Below are positions 45,632 to 54,752 of a DNA stretch of 64,000 nt, one piece after another. A program made the translations under genes and the position numbers. The stretch comes from Mucilaginibacter sp. UR6-11. GTDB taxonomy: Bacteria > Bacteroidota > Bacteroidia > Sphingobacteriales > Sphingobacteriaceae. The stretch is taken from assembly GCF_020880695.1 (NCBI RefSeq), contig NZ_JAJIWO010000008.1, positions 62,001 through 126,000 of the forward strand, read 5' to 3'. Under the pieces are notes generated by a model. The model was not told the DNA's origin, ran no database searches, and saw nothing but the letters and a program-made list of their open reading frames with translations. Every line of letters begins with the position of its first letter. Position 1 is the first letter of the stretch.

Positions 45632-45947
45632 GTTATGAATTATGGGTTCAAAAGGGGGTTTTTATTACGATAGTTATTCGTGAGTCTTAATATATTCTAC
45701 TCGGATTGTTTGAAAGAAGTTTATTTGCAGCTTAATTGAAATGTTTAAATCCAGGCAACCTACAAAGATAATTAACGTGGAATTTTAAAAATGTTTCTCT
45801 AGTGCAAGAAAAATTCAAAGGATAACACTGCAATTGTAATCAATTATTTTAAAAAATCAAACTTTAAAAAAAAATATCTTTAATAAGCCCGCACTTAAAC
45901 TAATTTTTAGTTTTTTTGGGCATTCAAAATACTTACCTCAACTATCC
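45632..45947. other. 316-bp region between rho and pyrF
   Basis: I see no gene. On the minus strand TATCTTTG at 45770-45763 fits a -7 box for rho, giving a leader of about 125 nt, long enough for autoregulation. On the plus strand a small AAACTAA/TTAGTTT stem followed by Ts lies at 45897-45917, just before pyrF. Confidence 0.4.
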
Positions 45948-46781
45948 ATGATCACGCGCCGGCAGCTTATAGACCAGATCAAACAAAAAAAATCATTTTT
46001 ATGTGTCGGGTTAGATACTGATCCTGATAAAATCCCCGAATTTTTAAAGCGATACCCTGATCCGGTGCTCGAATTTAATAAGCGGATAATTGACGCTACC
46101 AAAGATCTTTGCGTGGCTTATAAACCCAACTCGGCTTTTTACGAGAGCTACGGTGTAAAGGGTTTGCAAAGCCTGATAGCAACCTGGAAATATTTACCTG
46201 CCGATTGCCTGAATATCATAGATGCCAAACGCGGCGACATCGGTAATACTTCTGATAAATACGCCAAAGCTTTTTTTGACGAAGCAGCCTCAGGAATGAG
46301 TTTTGACGCGATAACAGTTACGCCTTACATGGGTAATGACAGTGTTACCCCCTACCTGAAATATGATGGCAAATGGGTGATCATCCTGGCGCTCACGTCT
46401 TCTGCAGGCAGTAAGGATTTTCAATATTTAGATACAAACGAAGGCCGCTTATATGAGGCCGTAATAAAAAAAGCCGTCACCTGGGCCGGTGCCGACCGGA
46501 TTATGTTTGTAGTAGGCGCCACCAAAAGCACCGAATTTACCGACATACGTAAATATGCGCCGGATAACTTTCTATTGGTTCCGGGCGTGGGCGCACAGGG
46601 CGGCAGCCTGGAAGACGTGTGTAAATATGGAATGAACAAAGACTGCGGACTACTGGTTAATGCATCCCGCTCCATTATATATGCCGGCAACGGCGACGAC
46701 TTTGCAGATGCCGCCCGCGCCGAGGCGCTGAGTATGCAGCAACAAATGCAGGTAGAATTGGAAAAAGCGGAAATAATTTAG
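45948..46781 (+). CDS. pyrF: Orotidine 5'-phosphate decarboxylase, type 2
   Basis: PyrF makes UMP from OMP. At 277 residues it is the longer type 2 form common in Bacteroidota. Signature parts are LCVGLDTDPDKIP, VAYKPNSAFYESYG, the catalytic IIDAKRGDIGNTSDKYAKA (Asp-x-Lys-x-x-Asp), LVPGVGAQGG and VNASRSIIYAG. pyrG lies 4 kb away on the other strand, so the pyrimidine genes are not an operon here. Confidence 0.95.
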   Translation: MITRRQLIDQIKQKKSFLCVGLDTDPDKIPEFLKRYPDPVLEFNKRIIDATKDLCVAYKPNSAFYESYGVKGLQSLIATWKYLPADCLNIIDAKRGDIGNTSDKYAKAFFDEAASGMSFDAITVTPYMGNDSVTPYLKYDGKWVIILALTSSAGSKDFQYLDTNEGRLYEAVIKKAVTWAGADRIMFVVGATKSTEFTDIRKYAPDNFLLVPGVGAQGGSLEDVCKYGMNKDCGLLVNASRSIIYAGNGDDFADAARAEALSMQQQMQVELEKAEII

Positions 46782-46845
46782 TTATGAGTGGTGAGTTTTA
46801 AGTGATGGGGTTATATCCGTTTACTCAAAACTCACCACCCATAAC
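46781..46845 (+). terminator. Long imperfect hairpin after pyrF
   Basis: GTTATGAGTGGTGAGTTTT (46781-46799) and AAAACTCACCACCCATAAC (46827-46845) pair with one mismatch (G opposite C to C). It ends the pyrF and converging stress-protein transcripts. Both strands have only short U runs. Confidence 0.55.
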
Positions 46846-46852
46846 TCAAAAC

Positions 46853-47389
46853 TTAAAGCTCTATCTTCCCTTCAACAGAATCATCCAAAGTTTTACCAAT
46901 GGCTGCACCGGCCAGTTGTTTAATAAAGGCTACAGCATTGCCGTGTTTGTTGTCCCAATAATAGGCAGCTGTTGGTTCCAGTTTCACTACGGCAATCCGC
47001 GGATCATCCTCGCCTTCGGTAAACCATGTTTTTAATATCGGTTTCCAAAACTCTTTTATCTTTTCTTTATCTGCACTTAGTATCACAACGCCGTACACGT
47101 TCAGATAATCCGAATATTTTGACCCCTGGAAAAAAAGTTGGGCAAGCGGTTCGTTTTGCAATTCCTGGTACGTTTCACTGTCGTTGGCCAGCAAAAACCA
47201 TAAGCTCCCCTCATCGTCCACCTGCTGTACGGTCATAGGGCGGGCCGATACCGGCAGGCCTGTTTTAATATTGCTGCAAAAGAAACAGGTTTTAGCTTCT
47301 TCTGCCAGTTCCTTTAATTTATCTAATGCTTCGGGCCCGTTAAGGTCCTTGAAATTATCTTCGGGTTGATTTTGATTAATGCTGTTCAT
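46853..47389 (-). CDS. Pyridoxamine 5'-phosphate oxidase-like general stress protein
   Basis: This 178-residue split-barrel flavin-binding protein is of the general stress protein 26 type. Residues 24-150 hold the barrel: AKTCFFCSNIKTGLPVSARPMTVQQVDDEGSLWFLLANDSETYQEL. The later WKPILKTWFTEGEDDPRIAVVKLEP is typical. FMN or F420 binding is expected by family, but the substrate is not known. Orthologues are often stress-induced. The gene stands alone on its transcript. Confidence 0.83.
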   Translation of the reverse strand: MNSINQNQPEDNFKDLNGPEALDKLKELAEEAKTCFFCSNIKTGLPVSARPMTVQQVDDEGSLWFLLANDSETYQELQNEPLAQLFFQGSKYSDYLNVYGVVILSADKEKIKEFWKPILKTWFTEGEDDPRIAVVKLEPTAAYYWDNKHGNAVAFIKQLAGAAIGKTLDDSVEGKIEL

Positions 47390-47459
47390 AATTGATGTTT
47401 TTAATAGTTTTTATGTATTAAAAACTTACCAATTATGATGCCATTTAGGTTAACGAGTC

Positions 47460-47487
47460 GTAGAGACGCAATGCATTGCGTCCCTAC
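47460..47487. repeat. Palindromic repeat, copy 1
   Basis: GTAGAGACGCAATGCATTGCGTCCCTAC is a 28-bp palindrome with one mismatch, centred on ATGCAT. It lies 8 bp past the end of the nuclease gene. A related palindrome sits on the other side of the same gene at 48913. Confidence 0.85.
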
Positions 47488-47495
47488 ATATTAAA

Positions 47496-48866
47496 TTATG
47501 CAAACACCACCTTACGCTGCGGGAACTTCGCGGCATAATTAGCTACCATATTTTTAATATAGTCGTTGCCCGGGTATGGGGTGATATAGTTTTTAAGCTG
47601 CTGCAGGCTCTCTACATCAAAATAATGCGAGATATACCCCATGCCATAAAACTTTCCCTTCTCAACCAGTATACAGCTATGCTCGTCATCCGTACGGCCC
47701 TCATCACGGATAGCAAAAGTTGGGAGCGCCTGGTTCAATTCATCAAGGGCCAGTTGGACTTTTTGATTATAGCTTTCAACAGGTTCTATGCCTGTGCAGG
47801 CGCATTGGTCTTTGGCTATGCCGATGCAGGGCTCCGTGTTATTTTGGATAAAACAAAGTTTGGGGCAAAGGCCGAAGGTATCTATCAGCTGGTTTAATAT
47901 TGCTCTGCCCTCAAGCATGGTATTGCACGTATAGATTGCACCGGTATATTTCCTGTGCTTATCAACTGCAAGGCGCATATAGCCCCGCTGATCTTCGAAC
48001 ATATACAACCCATAAGCATGCTCAAAGCGTTTTAACGAGCGGTTGTACTTTGGCCACAGGCGTTTAATCTCGACCGCTTCCAATACCAGCGCAATTAACT
48101 CTGTACCACAAACCTGGTGGGTTATCTGGTGGATCTCCTTCAAAAATCCTTGCCGTTGCGACCCCGGGTTATTGCCGGTGAAATGGCTGCTTACCCGTTT
48201 TTTGATATTTTTGGCCTTACCTACATATATTACCTTCCCCTTATGGTCGTGGAAATAATATACGCCCGGGCTGTTTGGCAATTCCTGTACAGCTTTTTTG
48301 GGCAGATGTGGTGGCAATACCTGTTCTTTCGAATTTGCCTTTAGCGCCTGTTTAATGTGGTCGTCCCTATCGTTACGCAGCAGCAGGCTAAATAGTTCGG
48401 CAGTGGCTTCGGCATCGCCCATAGCGCGGTGACGGCTTTCATTACCAATACCTAAATGATGACATAACTTATCCAGGCTGTAGGAGGGCAGTCCCGGTAA
48501 TATTTTACGGCCCAGCCTTACTGTACATAGTTTATTGCTTTGCAGTTCATAGCCCGCCGCAGCCAAATGATAACGTACAAACGAATAATCGAAATTGACA
48601 TTATGGGCGATGAAGATCTTTCCATGCAGCATATGGTAGATATCGGCGGCTACATCTTCAAATGGCGGTGCTTCGGCCACCATTTCATTGGTGATGCCGG
48701 TTAAGGCGCGTATGTAGATAGGGATCTCCCTGCGGGGATTGACAAGCGTACTAAAGCGTTTGGTTACCTTTTTACCATCGTGTAAACAAATAGCAATCTC
48801 GGTAATACCGTTTGCGCTGGCATGCCCCCCCGTGGTCTCAATATCTACAATTGCATACATATCCAA
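47496..48866 (-). CDS. DEDDh exonuclease fused to GIY-YIG endonuclease (Cho/UvrC-like)
   Basis: This 456-residue protein joins two nuclease folds. Residues 1-165 form a DnaQ-type 3'-5' exonuclease: AIVDIETTG (Asp, Glu), IAHNVNFDYSFV (Asp) and HRAMGDAEAT (His, Asp). From about 190, LPNSPGVYYFHDHKGKVIYVGKAKNIKKRVSSHF is a GIY-YIG domain like the N-terminus of UvrC or E. coli Cho. The rest, with Cys-rich TNTEPCIGIAKDQCACTGI, matches the same family. It probably acts in DNA repair. Palindromic repeats flank it. Confidence 0.9.
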   Translation of the reverse strand: MDMYAIVDIETTGGHASANGITEIAICLHDGKKVTKRFSTLVNPRREIPIYIRALTGITNEMVAEAPPFEDVAADIYHMLHGKIFIAHNVNFDYSFVRYHLAAAGYELQSNKLCTVRLGRKILPGLPSYSLDKLCHHLGIGNESRHRAMGDAEATAELFSLLLRNDRDDHIKQALKANSKEQVLPPHLPKKAVQELPNSPGVYYFHDHKGKVIYVGKAKNIKKRVSSHFTGNNPGSQRQGFLKEIHQITHQVCGTELIALVLEAVEIKRLWPKYNRSLKRFEHAYGLYMFEDQRGYMRLAVDKHRKYTGAIYTCNTMLEGRAILNQLIDTFGLCPKLCFIQNNTEPCIGIAKDQCACTGIEPVESYNQKVQLALDELNQALPTFAIRDEGRTDDEHSCILVEKGKFYGMGYISHYFDVESLQQLKNYITPYPGNDYIKNMVANYAAKFPQRKVVFA

Positions 48867-48912
48867 ATGTAGTAAATTACTAATATTTTTAGTTGATTAT
48901 TATAAATAAATT

Positions 48913-48953
48913 TTGTGGGTAGAAGACGCAAAGCATTGCGTCTCTACCCACAA
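48913..48953. repeat. Palindromic repeat, copy 2
   Basis: Arms 48913-48931 and 48936-48953 pair apart from one bulged A. The core AGACGCAA/TTGCGTCT with GTAG/CTAC is shared with the repeat at 47460, and additional GTGGG/CCCAC extends the stem. The two lie on either side of the exonuclease gene. Confidence 0.85.
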
Positions 48954-48958
48954 ACAAA

Positions 48959-48982
48959 AAGGCCCGCGATAACCGCGAGCCT
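48959..48982 (-). terminator. Terminator of yidC
   Basis: Read on the minus strand, GGCTCGCGG and CGCGGGCC pair with a short loop and are followed by TTTTTG. It lies 26 bp after the yidC stop. Confidence 0.7.
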
Positions 48983-49008
48983 AATCTTTAATCTCTAATC
49001 TTCAATCA

Positions 49009-50832
49009 CTACTTCTTCTTCGCCTGCACCTGTTGCTGCTGGCGCATCATCTCTTCCATTTTAGCGCTAAAGCCTGATTTTTTCTTTTTATCCTCAGGTT
49101 TCTTTTTGTTTTCCTGGATCTGGGCATGGATCTTTTTATCATCAACCATTAAGCGGATAAGATATTGCTGTAAAAAGGTAAGCATGTTAGCCAGGAAGTA
49201 GTAATAGTTCAAACCTGCCGGATAGCCGTTCAGCGCGCCCAGGAAAATTATCGGGGTGATATACCCAACATATTTCATCTGGCCGCTTACACCTGATATC
49301 TGGTTATTAAAATAGGTATAGATCAATGTCGATACCGTCATCAGCAAACACATTAAACTTAAGTGATCGCCCAGGAAAGGAACACTGAACCCAAAATTCA
49401 CTATTGAATCATAAGTTGAAAGATCATGCATCCACAGAAAACCCTGACCACGCAGTTCGAATAATCCCGGGAAGAACCGGAAGAAGGCGATAACGATAGG
49501 CATCTGGATCAGCAATGGCAAACATCCGCCTAATGGATTTACGCCAGCCTTTTTATACAGCTTGAGATATTCCTGTTGTAATAAGGTTGGATTATCTTCG
49601 CCAACTTTAGCTTTGATCTCGTCCATCTCGGGCTTTAACACCCGCATTTTAGCCATTGACAGGTATGACTTGTAGGTAAGTGGCGATAAAACCAGTTTCA
49701 GGATGATGGTTAATGCCAATATAATTAACCCGTAGTTCCAGTTAAACTGGGTTAAAAAATTAAATACCGGTATAACCGCTACACGGTTAACATATTTTAA
49801 AGGGCCCCAGCCCAGGTTAATTTGTTTTTCAAAACCATGACCTTCGGCGGCTAACGTTTTATAACGGTTAGGGCTAAAGTAAAAATCAAGCGGGAAAGTA
49901 CCATCACTGTTGCGGGCTACCGTAAGGTTAGCTTTTAGCTGTTTGATATCCTCATGGTTGCTGGTATCGACGTTTACAATAAGGCTTGACTTTGTAAAAC
50001 CATCCTTACTCAGCAACAAGCTCGAAAAGAAATGCTGTTTAAAAGACACCCATTGCAGTTTTTTGTCAGTGATATCTTTTTGATCATTCTTTGTATCGCC
50101 CAGGTCGTTAAAATCATTATCCGTAGTAAGGTACTGGATCATGGAGTACTGACGATCAAGCGTTATGCTCTTTTCAAGGCGATGTAAGCTGCTTTCCCAA
50201 TTTAAGTTAATACTGCTGCTGTTGGCAATAACATTGTCCAGGCCGGTTGCTTTAATAACCAGGCCTACTTTATACCCTTCGCCTTTTAAGCTGTATATAT
50301 AATCAATATACTGCGTAGCAGTATAACTTAAGCGCATGGTTATTGATGATGAATCCTGACCGGCAACCTGTAAGCCTGCTGCGCTTGGCGTAAAATACCT
50401 TTCGTTGGTATTTACATTGGCAGCGCCTGCCCCAAAGCTAAATCCAAACTTATTTGCATCGCCGTCAAATAAAACCAACGGCTTTTTATCAAAAGTTTTA
50501 AAGTTTTTTAACTCGACAGAATAGATACGGCCACCACGCGTGCTTAATTTTACGCGCAGATCTTTATTCTCTAAAGTGATCAGTTTTTCTGTGCCGTTTA
50601 TGGTAGCGCCAAACGGGCTTTTTAAAGCAGCAGAATCAACCGGTTTATTGATAATTTTTGCGGTATCAAGCCTGGCTGTTGTAGCCGGGGTTGTTTTATC
50701 TTTTACTCTTTTCAGAGAATCCTGTAATGCAGCTTCTTTTTTTAATTGCGCGTCGCTTGGTCTTAAAAACCAAACCGAACCGGCAATAATGATCATGATC
50801 AGGAATAATCCTGTAAACGTATTTCTATCCAT
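49009..50832 (-). CDS. yidC: Membrane protein insertase YidC
   Basis: This 607-residue inner-membrane insertase and chaperone has a first transmembrane helix (residues 6-23) and a large periplasmic beta-domain (about 75-345). A conserved C-terminal membrane core (about 360-580) follows, with the motif NPLGGCLPLLIQMPIVIAFFRFFPG and YITPIIFLGALNGYPAGLNYYYF. A basic tail (KKPEDKKKKSGFSAKM) is usual for ribosome contact. It follows pyrG by 25 bp and is probably co-transcribed with it. Confidence 0.96.
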   Translation of the reverse strand: MDRNTFTGLFLIMIIIAGSVWFLRPSDAQLKKEAALQDSLKRVKDKTTPATTARLDTAKIINKPVDSAALKSPFGATINGTEKLITLENKDLRVKLSTRGGRIYSVELKNFKTFDKKPLVLFDGDANKFGFSFGAGAANVNTNERYFTPSAAGLQVAGQDSSSITMRLSYTATQYIDYIYSLKGEGYKVGLVIKATGLDNVIANSSSINLNWESSLHRLEKSITLDRQYSMIQYLTTDNDFNDLGDTKNDQKDITDKKLQWVSFKQHFFSSLLLSKDGFTKSSLIVNVDTSNHEDIKQLKANLTVARNSDGTFPLDFYFSPNRYKTLAAEGHGFEKQINLGWGPLKYVNRVAVIPVFNFLTQFNWNYGLIILALTIILKLVLSPLTYKSYLSMAKMRVLKPEMDEIKAKVGEDNPTLLQQEYLKLYKKAGVNPLGGCLPLLIQMPIVIAFFRFFPGLFELRGQGFLWMHDLSTYDSIVNFGFSVPFLGDHLSLMCLLMTVSTLIYTYFNNQISGVSGQMKYVGYITPIIFLGALNGYPAGLNYYYFLANMLTFLQQYLIRLMVDDKKIHAQIQENKKKPEDKKKKSGFSAKMEEMMRQQQQVQAKKK

Positions 50833-50857
50833 TTCTATCGTATCGTACTCAAATTAA

Positions 50858-52468
50858 CTATTTCTTTCGGGCATAAGCCATCGAAGCGGCGACAAAGTTA
50901 ATAAAAAGTGGGTGCGGATTAGCAACTGTTGATTTTAATTCGGGGTGGAACTGCGCGCCCACAAAAAACGGGTGATTTTTTAGCTCAACAATCTCCACCA
51001 AATTATTCTCAGGGTTAAATCCCGATGGTATTAAACCTGCAGCTTCGTACTGTTTTAAGTAGTCGTTGTTAAACTCATAACGATGCCTGTGGCGCTCTGT
51101 TATATGTTGTTGCCCGTAAATTGCAAAGGCCCTGGTGCCTTTTTTTAAATCGCAGGCGTATGAGCCTAAACGCATGGTGCCGCCTTTGTTCACCACCTTT
51201 TTTTGCTCTTCCATCATGGCTATTACCGGGCTTTGCGTATCCGGATTCATTTCGGTACTGCTGGCGTCTTTCAGGCCTAATACATTGCGGCCATATTCTA
51301 CCACCGCGCATTGCATACCTAAGCAAATGCCAAAAAACGGAATGTTATTTTCACGTACATACCGGATAGCTTCTATTTTACCTTCAAAGCCACGTTCGCC
51401 AAAGCCTGGCGCCACCAGCACACCATGCAGGCCCTGCAGCTTATCAATGGCATTATCCGGCGTTAATTCTTCTGACGGTATATACTGTACTTTTACCTTA
51501 CACTCGTTTTTTGCACCGGCGTGTATAAATGATTCAATAATTGATTTATAAGCATCAGGCAGCTCAACATATTTACCTACCAGGCCTATTTTAACTTCGG
51601 AGGTAGGGTTTTTCAAGCGGCCCAAAAAGTCCTTCCAGTTGGTTAATTCCGGATCTGTTTTATGTGGCAGTTTAAGTTTGGTTAATACGGTTTTATCCAA
51701 TTGCTCTTTGAGCATCAGCAATGGCACATCATATATGGTCGAAGCGTCGATAGACTCAATTACCGCGTTGATGTTAACATTACAGAATAACGCAATTTTT
51801 TTGCGGATATCCATCGTTAAATGATGCTCGGTGCGGCAAACCAGAATATCCGGCTGGATACCATACTCTAATAACATTTTAACTGAGTGCTGGGTTGGCT
51901 TGGTTTTCAACTCACCAGCAGCAGCAAGGAAAGGGATCAGGGTTAGGTGGATCACCAATGAATTGCCCGAACCTATCTCCCATCTAAATTGTCTTACCGC
52001 TTCAATATATGGTAACGACTCAATATCGCCTACAGTGCCGCCCAATTCGGTGATCACGATATCATATTTACCGTCTTCGCCCAGTATGCGGATGTTGCGT
52101 TTGATCTCATCGGTAATATGCGGAACAACCTGTACGGTCTTTCCCAAAAAAGCGCCTTCGCGTTCTTTATTGATAACGTTTTGATAGATCCGGCCGGTAG
52201 TAATATTATTGGCTTTTGATGTCGGCGTGTTTAAAAAACGCTCATAGTGACCCAAATCCAAATCGGTTTCGGCGCCATCCTCAGTAACATAACATTCGCC
52301 GTGTTCATAAGGATTTAATGTTCCCGGATCAATGTTAATATAAGGGTCAAATTTTTGGATGGTTACGCTGTATCCGCGCGATTGAAGTAGTTTGGCCAAG
52401 GATGCCGATATAATGCCCTTTCCTAACGAAGAGGTAACACCGCCCGTAACAAATATATATTTAGTCAT
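50858..52468 (-). CDS. pyrG: CTP synthase
   Basis: PyrG aminates UTP to CTP using glutamine. The 536-residue protein has the synthase domain (GVTSSLGKGIISASLAKLL near the start; YINIDPGTLNPYEHGE; ELGGTVGDIESLP) and a glutaminase domain with catalytic Cys in GICLGMQCAV and His-Glu in FHPELKS. A TACTTTTG box lies on the minus strand at 52535-52528 as a possible -7 site. It heads the pyrG-yidC unit. Confidence 0.97.
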   Translation of the reverse strand: MTKYIFVTGGVTSSLGKGIISASLAKLLQSRGYSVTIQKFDPYINIDPGTLNPYEHGECYVTEDGAETDLDLGHYERFLNTPTSKANNITTGRIYQNVINKEREGAFLGKTVQVVPHITDEIKRNIRILGEDGKYDIVITELGGTVGDIESLPYIEAVRQFRWEIGSGNSLVIHLTLIPFLAAAGELKTKPTQHSVKMLLEYGIQPDILVCRTEHHLTMDIRKKIALFCNVNINAVIESIDASTIYDVPLLMLKEQLDKTVLTKLKLPHKTDPELTNWKDFLGRLKNPTSEVKIGLVGKYVELPDAYKSIIESFIHAGAKNECKVKVQYIPSEELTPDNAIDKLQGLHGVLVAPGFGERGFEGKIEAIRYVRENNIPFFGICLGMQCAVVEYGRNVLGLKDASSTEMNPDTQSPVIAMMEEQKKVVNKGGTMRLGSYACDLKKGTRAFAIYGQQHITERHRHRYEFNNDYLKQYEAAGLIPSGFNPENNLVEIVELKNHPFFVGAQFHPELKSTVANPHPLFINFVAASMAYARKK

Positions 52469-52667
52469 GTTTTGTTTTGAATATCGGCAGCAGTTTAACC
52501 CGCTGTCAATTGTTTGTGTACGGGATACAAAAGTAAGAATATTTTCGGGGTTTGGTTTAGAAAAATTTAATTGTTGATAAGGCGCTGAATGTTAATTGCT
52601 ACAATGCTTTATTTTAAACAAAAGAAGAAAATATTTCTTTGTACATAACTATACATGACTAATAATT

Positions 52668-53240
52668 ATGAAGAAGATATTAATATTATTAACACTGTTA
52701 CTGGTTACCGGAAACAATTTTGCTGCTGAAAAACATAAGGACGCCTACCAAAATTATCTGTACTCACTAAACCTGGTATCTAAATTATTTTCGAGGTTGA
52801 CAGAGAGTGCCGATATCATTGCCCATAAGCCGGAAAGGATCAGCTTTAAAAACCTGGCGGTTAATTTTAATAAAAAAGTTGGCGTGCTGATCATCAATCA
52901 AAATAACCTGATAACCTTGATTAATAGAGGAGGTTTTAAGGATCATCATTTCCCCAATTCACTGCGCATAATGCAACAAAATGTATCTGACCTGAAGAAG
53001 ATCCTGATTGATAACCGCCCCCTGATTGATAACCTGCGCATAGCTAATCTGAACACGGCTGAGATCTATGATAATTTCAACTTCCGCATCTATGAAAATG
53101 ACGAGTTATTAAGAGCGGCCCCGAAAAATAAACGCAGCAAAGCCTTTAAACACAAGGTAGTGGACAATCTGACGCAAGCCGTGGTGATATTAAATGAGTG
53201 CCACAGCAAGGTGGCAGCATTGTACAGTAAGATTAAATAG
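52668..53240 (+). CDS. Exported protein of unknown function
   Basis: This 190-residue protein has a clear signal peptide (residues 1-19, MKKILILLTLLLVTGNNFA). The mature part is mostly helical, basic and rich in Asn, Lys and Leu, with regular hydrophobic spacing (LYSLNLVSKLFSRL, LRIMQQNVSDLKKIL, VVDNLTQAVVILNECHSKVAALYSKI). There are no cysteine pairs or known motifs I recognise, and only one Cys. The family is unknown to me. A helical-bundle periplasmic protein is all that can be said. It stands alone between pyrG and kdsB. Confidence 0.7.
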   Translation: MKKILILLTLLLVTGNNFAAEKHKDAYQNYLYSLNLVSKLFSRLTESADIIAHKPERISFKNLAVNFNKKVGVLIINQNNLITLINRGGFKDHHFPNSLRIMQQNVSDLKKILIDNRPLIDNLRIANLNTAEIYDNFNFRIYENDELLRAAPKNKRSKAFKHKVVDNLTQAVVILNECHSKVAALYSKIK

Positions 53241-53253
53241 CGTTGCCAAACAC

Positions 53254-53982
53254 CTAAAATTTAAGCAATTCCAGGTCCTCTGGCGTATCCACCGCGTAGG
53301 TTTCCAGCTCGGTTTCAGCCACTTTTATGCGATAGCCATTCTCTATCCAGCGCAGTTGTTCCAGGCTTTCGGCTTTTTCTAAAGCGGATATGGGTAGTTT
53401 GGTTATTTCCTGTAAAACATCAGCCCGGTATCCATAAATGCCAATATGTTTAAAGAAAGAATAAAACTCTAACCAGTTTTGCGGCTCTTCGCCCCGGATG
53501 TGCGGTATGGCAGACCGTGAGAAATAAGCGGCCTCACTCTGCCGGGTTACGATAACCTTTGGGGTGTTTGGATTATAAAGTTCCTGCTCGGTTTTAACTT
53601 TTTTTACCAGGGTAGCTATCTGCACCCCGGGGCTGTTAAAGCAGGTGGCAAGCTTGGTTATCTGTTCAGGATCGATATAAGGTTCATCGCCCTGGATATT
53701 GATTACGACCTGATATTGCGGATGCGTGGCGGCCACTTCGGCACAGCGGTCAGTACCGCTTTGGTGGTTAGTGCCGGTCATCACAGCTACCCCGCCGAAA
53801 GCTATCACATGATCATAAATACGATTGTCATCGGTAGCAACTATGACCTCGGTTAAATGATCGCATTTTTTTGCCTGCTCATAAACCCGCCGGATCATGC
53901 TCTTACCGCCAATGTCAACCAAAGGCTTGCCCGGGAACCGGCTTGAAGCATAACGTGCAGGAATGATACCGAGAATTTGCAT
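53254..53982 (-). CDS. kdsB: 3-deoxy-manno-octulosonate cytidylyltransferase
   Basis: KdsB activates KDO with CTP for lipid A-core assembly. I chose the ATG at 53982 (MQILGIIPARYASSRFPGK, 242 residues). A longer frame depends on a TTG. The signature IPARYASSRFPGKPL, VVATDDNRIYDHV, INIQGDEPYI and KHIGIYGYRADVL are present. It may act with the heptose genes 16 kb away in the same LPS core. The gap to the kinase gene downstream of it in map order is 73 bp. Confidence 0.95.
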   Translation of the reverse strand: MQILGIIPARYASSRFPGKPLVDIGGKSMIRRVYEQAKKCDHLTEVIVATDDNRIYDHVIAFGGVAVMTGTNHQSGTDRCAEVAATHPQYQVVINIQGDEPYIDPEQITKLATCFNSPGVQIATLVKKVKTEQELYNPNTPKVIVTRQSEAAYFSRSAIPHIRGEEPQNWLEFYSFFKHIGIYGYRADVLQEITKLPISALEKAESLEQLRWIENGYRIKVAETELETYAVDTPEDLELLKF

Positions 53983-54055
53983 GTTCGTGATGTTATACGT
54001 TTGACGCAATACGTAGTACGCTCTTTAGTAAACCAGCTTTTCGTAATGTAATACC

Positions 54056-54670
54056 TTAAAACAACCCGTTAATCTCGCGCTCAACCATTTGGATGATTGA
54101 CGACATATCTTCTGTATTGTTAGCGAAATCCAGATTATCTTTATCCAACACCAGTAGTTTACCCAGCTTGTAGCCGTTTATCCACTTATCGTATTTTTCG
54201 TTCAGTTTTGAAAGATAATCTATCCGGATGCCGATCTCATACTCCCTGCCCCTGCGCTGGATATTATTCACGAGTGTAGGCACCGACGCCTTTAAATACA
54301 CCAACAGGTCGGGCGGTTTGATGTATTCGGTAATATTATTGAATATTGATTCGTAGTTTTCGTAGTCACGGCTGGTCATCAGACCCATGTCATGCAGGTT
54401 TTCGGCAAAAATATAGGCATCCTCATAAATGGTTCTGTCCTGTATAATGTTGCGCCCGCTTTTTTGTATGTCGATGATCTGGCGGTACCGGCTGTTCAGA
54501 AAGTAGATCTGCAGGTTAAAGCTCCAGCGTTTCATGTCGCTGTAAAAATCTTCCAGGTATGGATTATTATCTACCGCTTCATATAATGGCTCCCAGCCAT
54601 AATTTTTGGCCAGTAATTCTGTAAGAGTAGTTTTACCCGCTCCGATATTTCCAACAATAGCTATATGCAT
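54056..54670 (-). CDS. Deoxynucleoside kinase
   Basis: This 204-residue dNK/dGK-type kinase has the P-loop IVGNIGAGKTTLTELLA and the DR motif QDRTIYEDAYIF. RRGREYEIGIRIDYLSKLNEKYDKWI provides the lid arginines. Such enzymes phosphorylate deoxyadenosine, deoxyguanosine or deoxycytidine for dNTP salvage. Substrate choice cannot be set from sequence. It lies upstream of kdsB in the same direction. Confidence 0.88.
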   Translation of the reverse strand: MHIAIVGNIGAGKTTLTELLAKNYGWEPLYEAVDNNPYLEDFYSDMKRWSFNLQIYFLNSRYRQIIDIQKSGRNIIQDRTIYEDAYIFAENLHDMGLMTSRDYENYESIFNNITEYIKPPDLLVYLKASVPTLVNNIQRRGREYEIGIRIDYLSKLNEKYDKWINGYKLGKLLVLDKDNLDFANNTEDMSSIIQMVEREINGLF

Positions 54671-54752
54671 ATTCGCTAAGATATACTTTGAATGTTAAAT
54701 TTACAAGTTCATAGTTAACGGAGTTGTACGCCATTAACCACAACTAACGACG

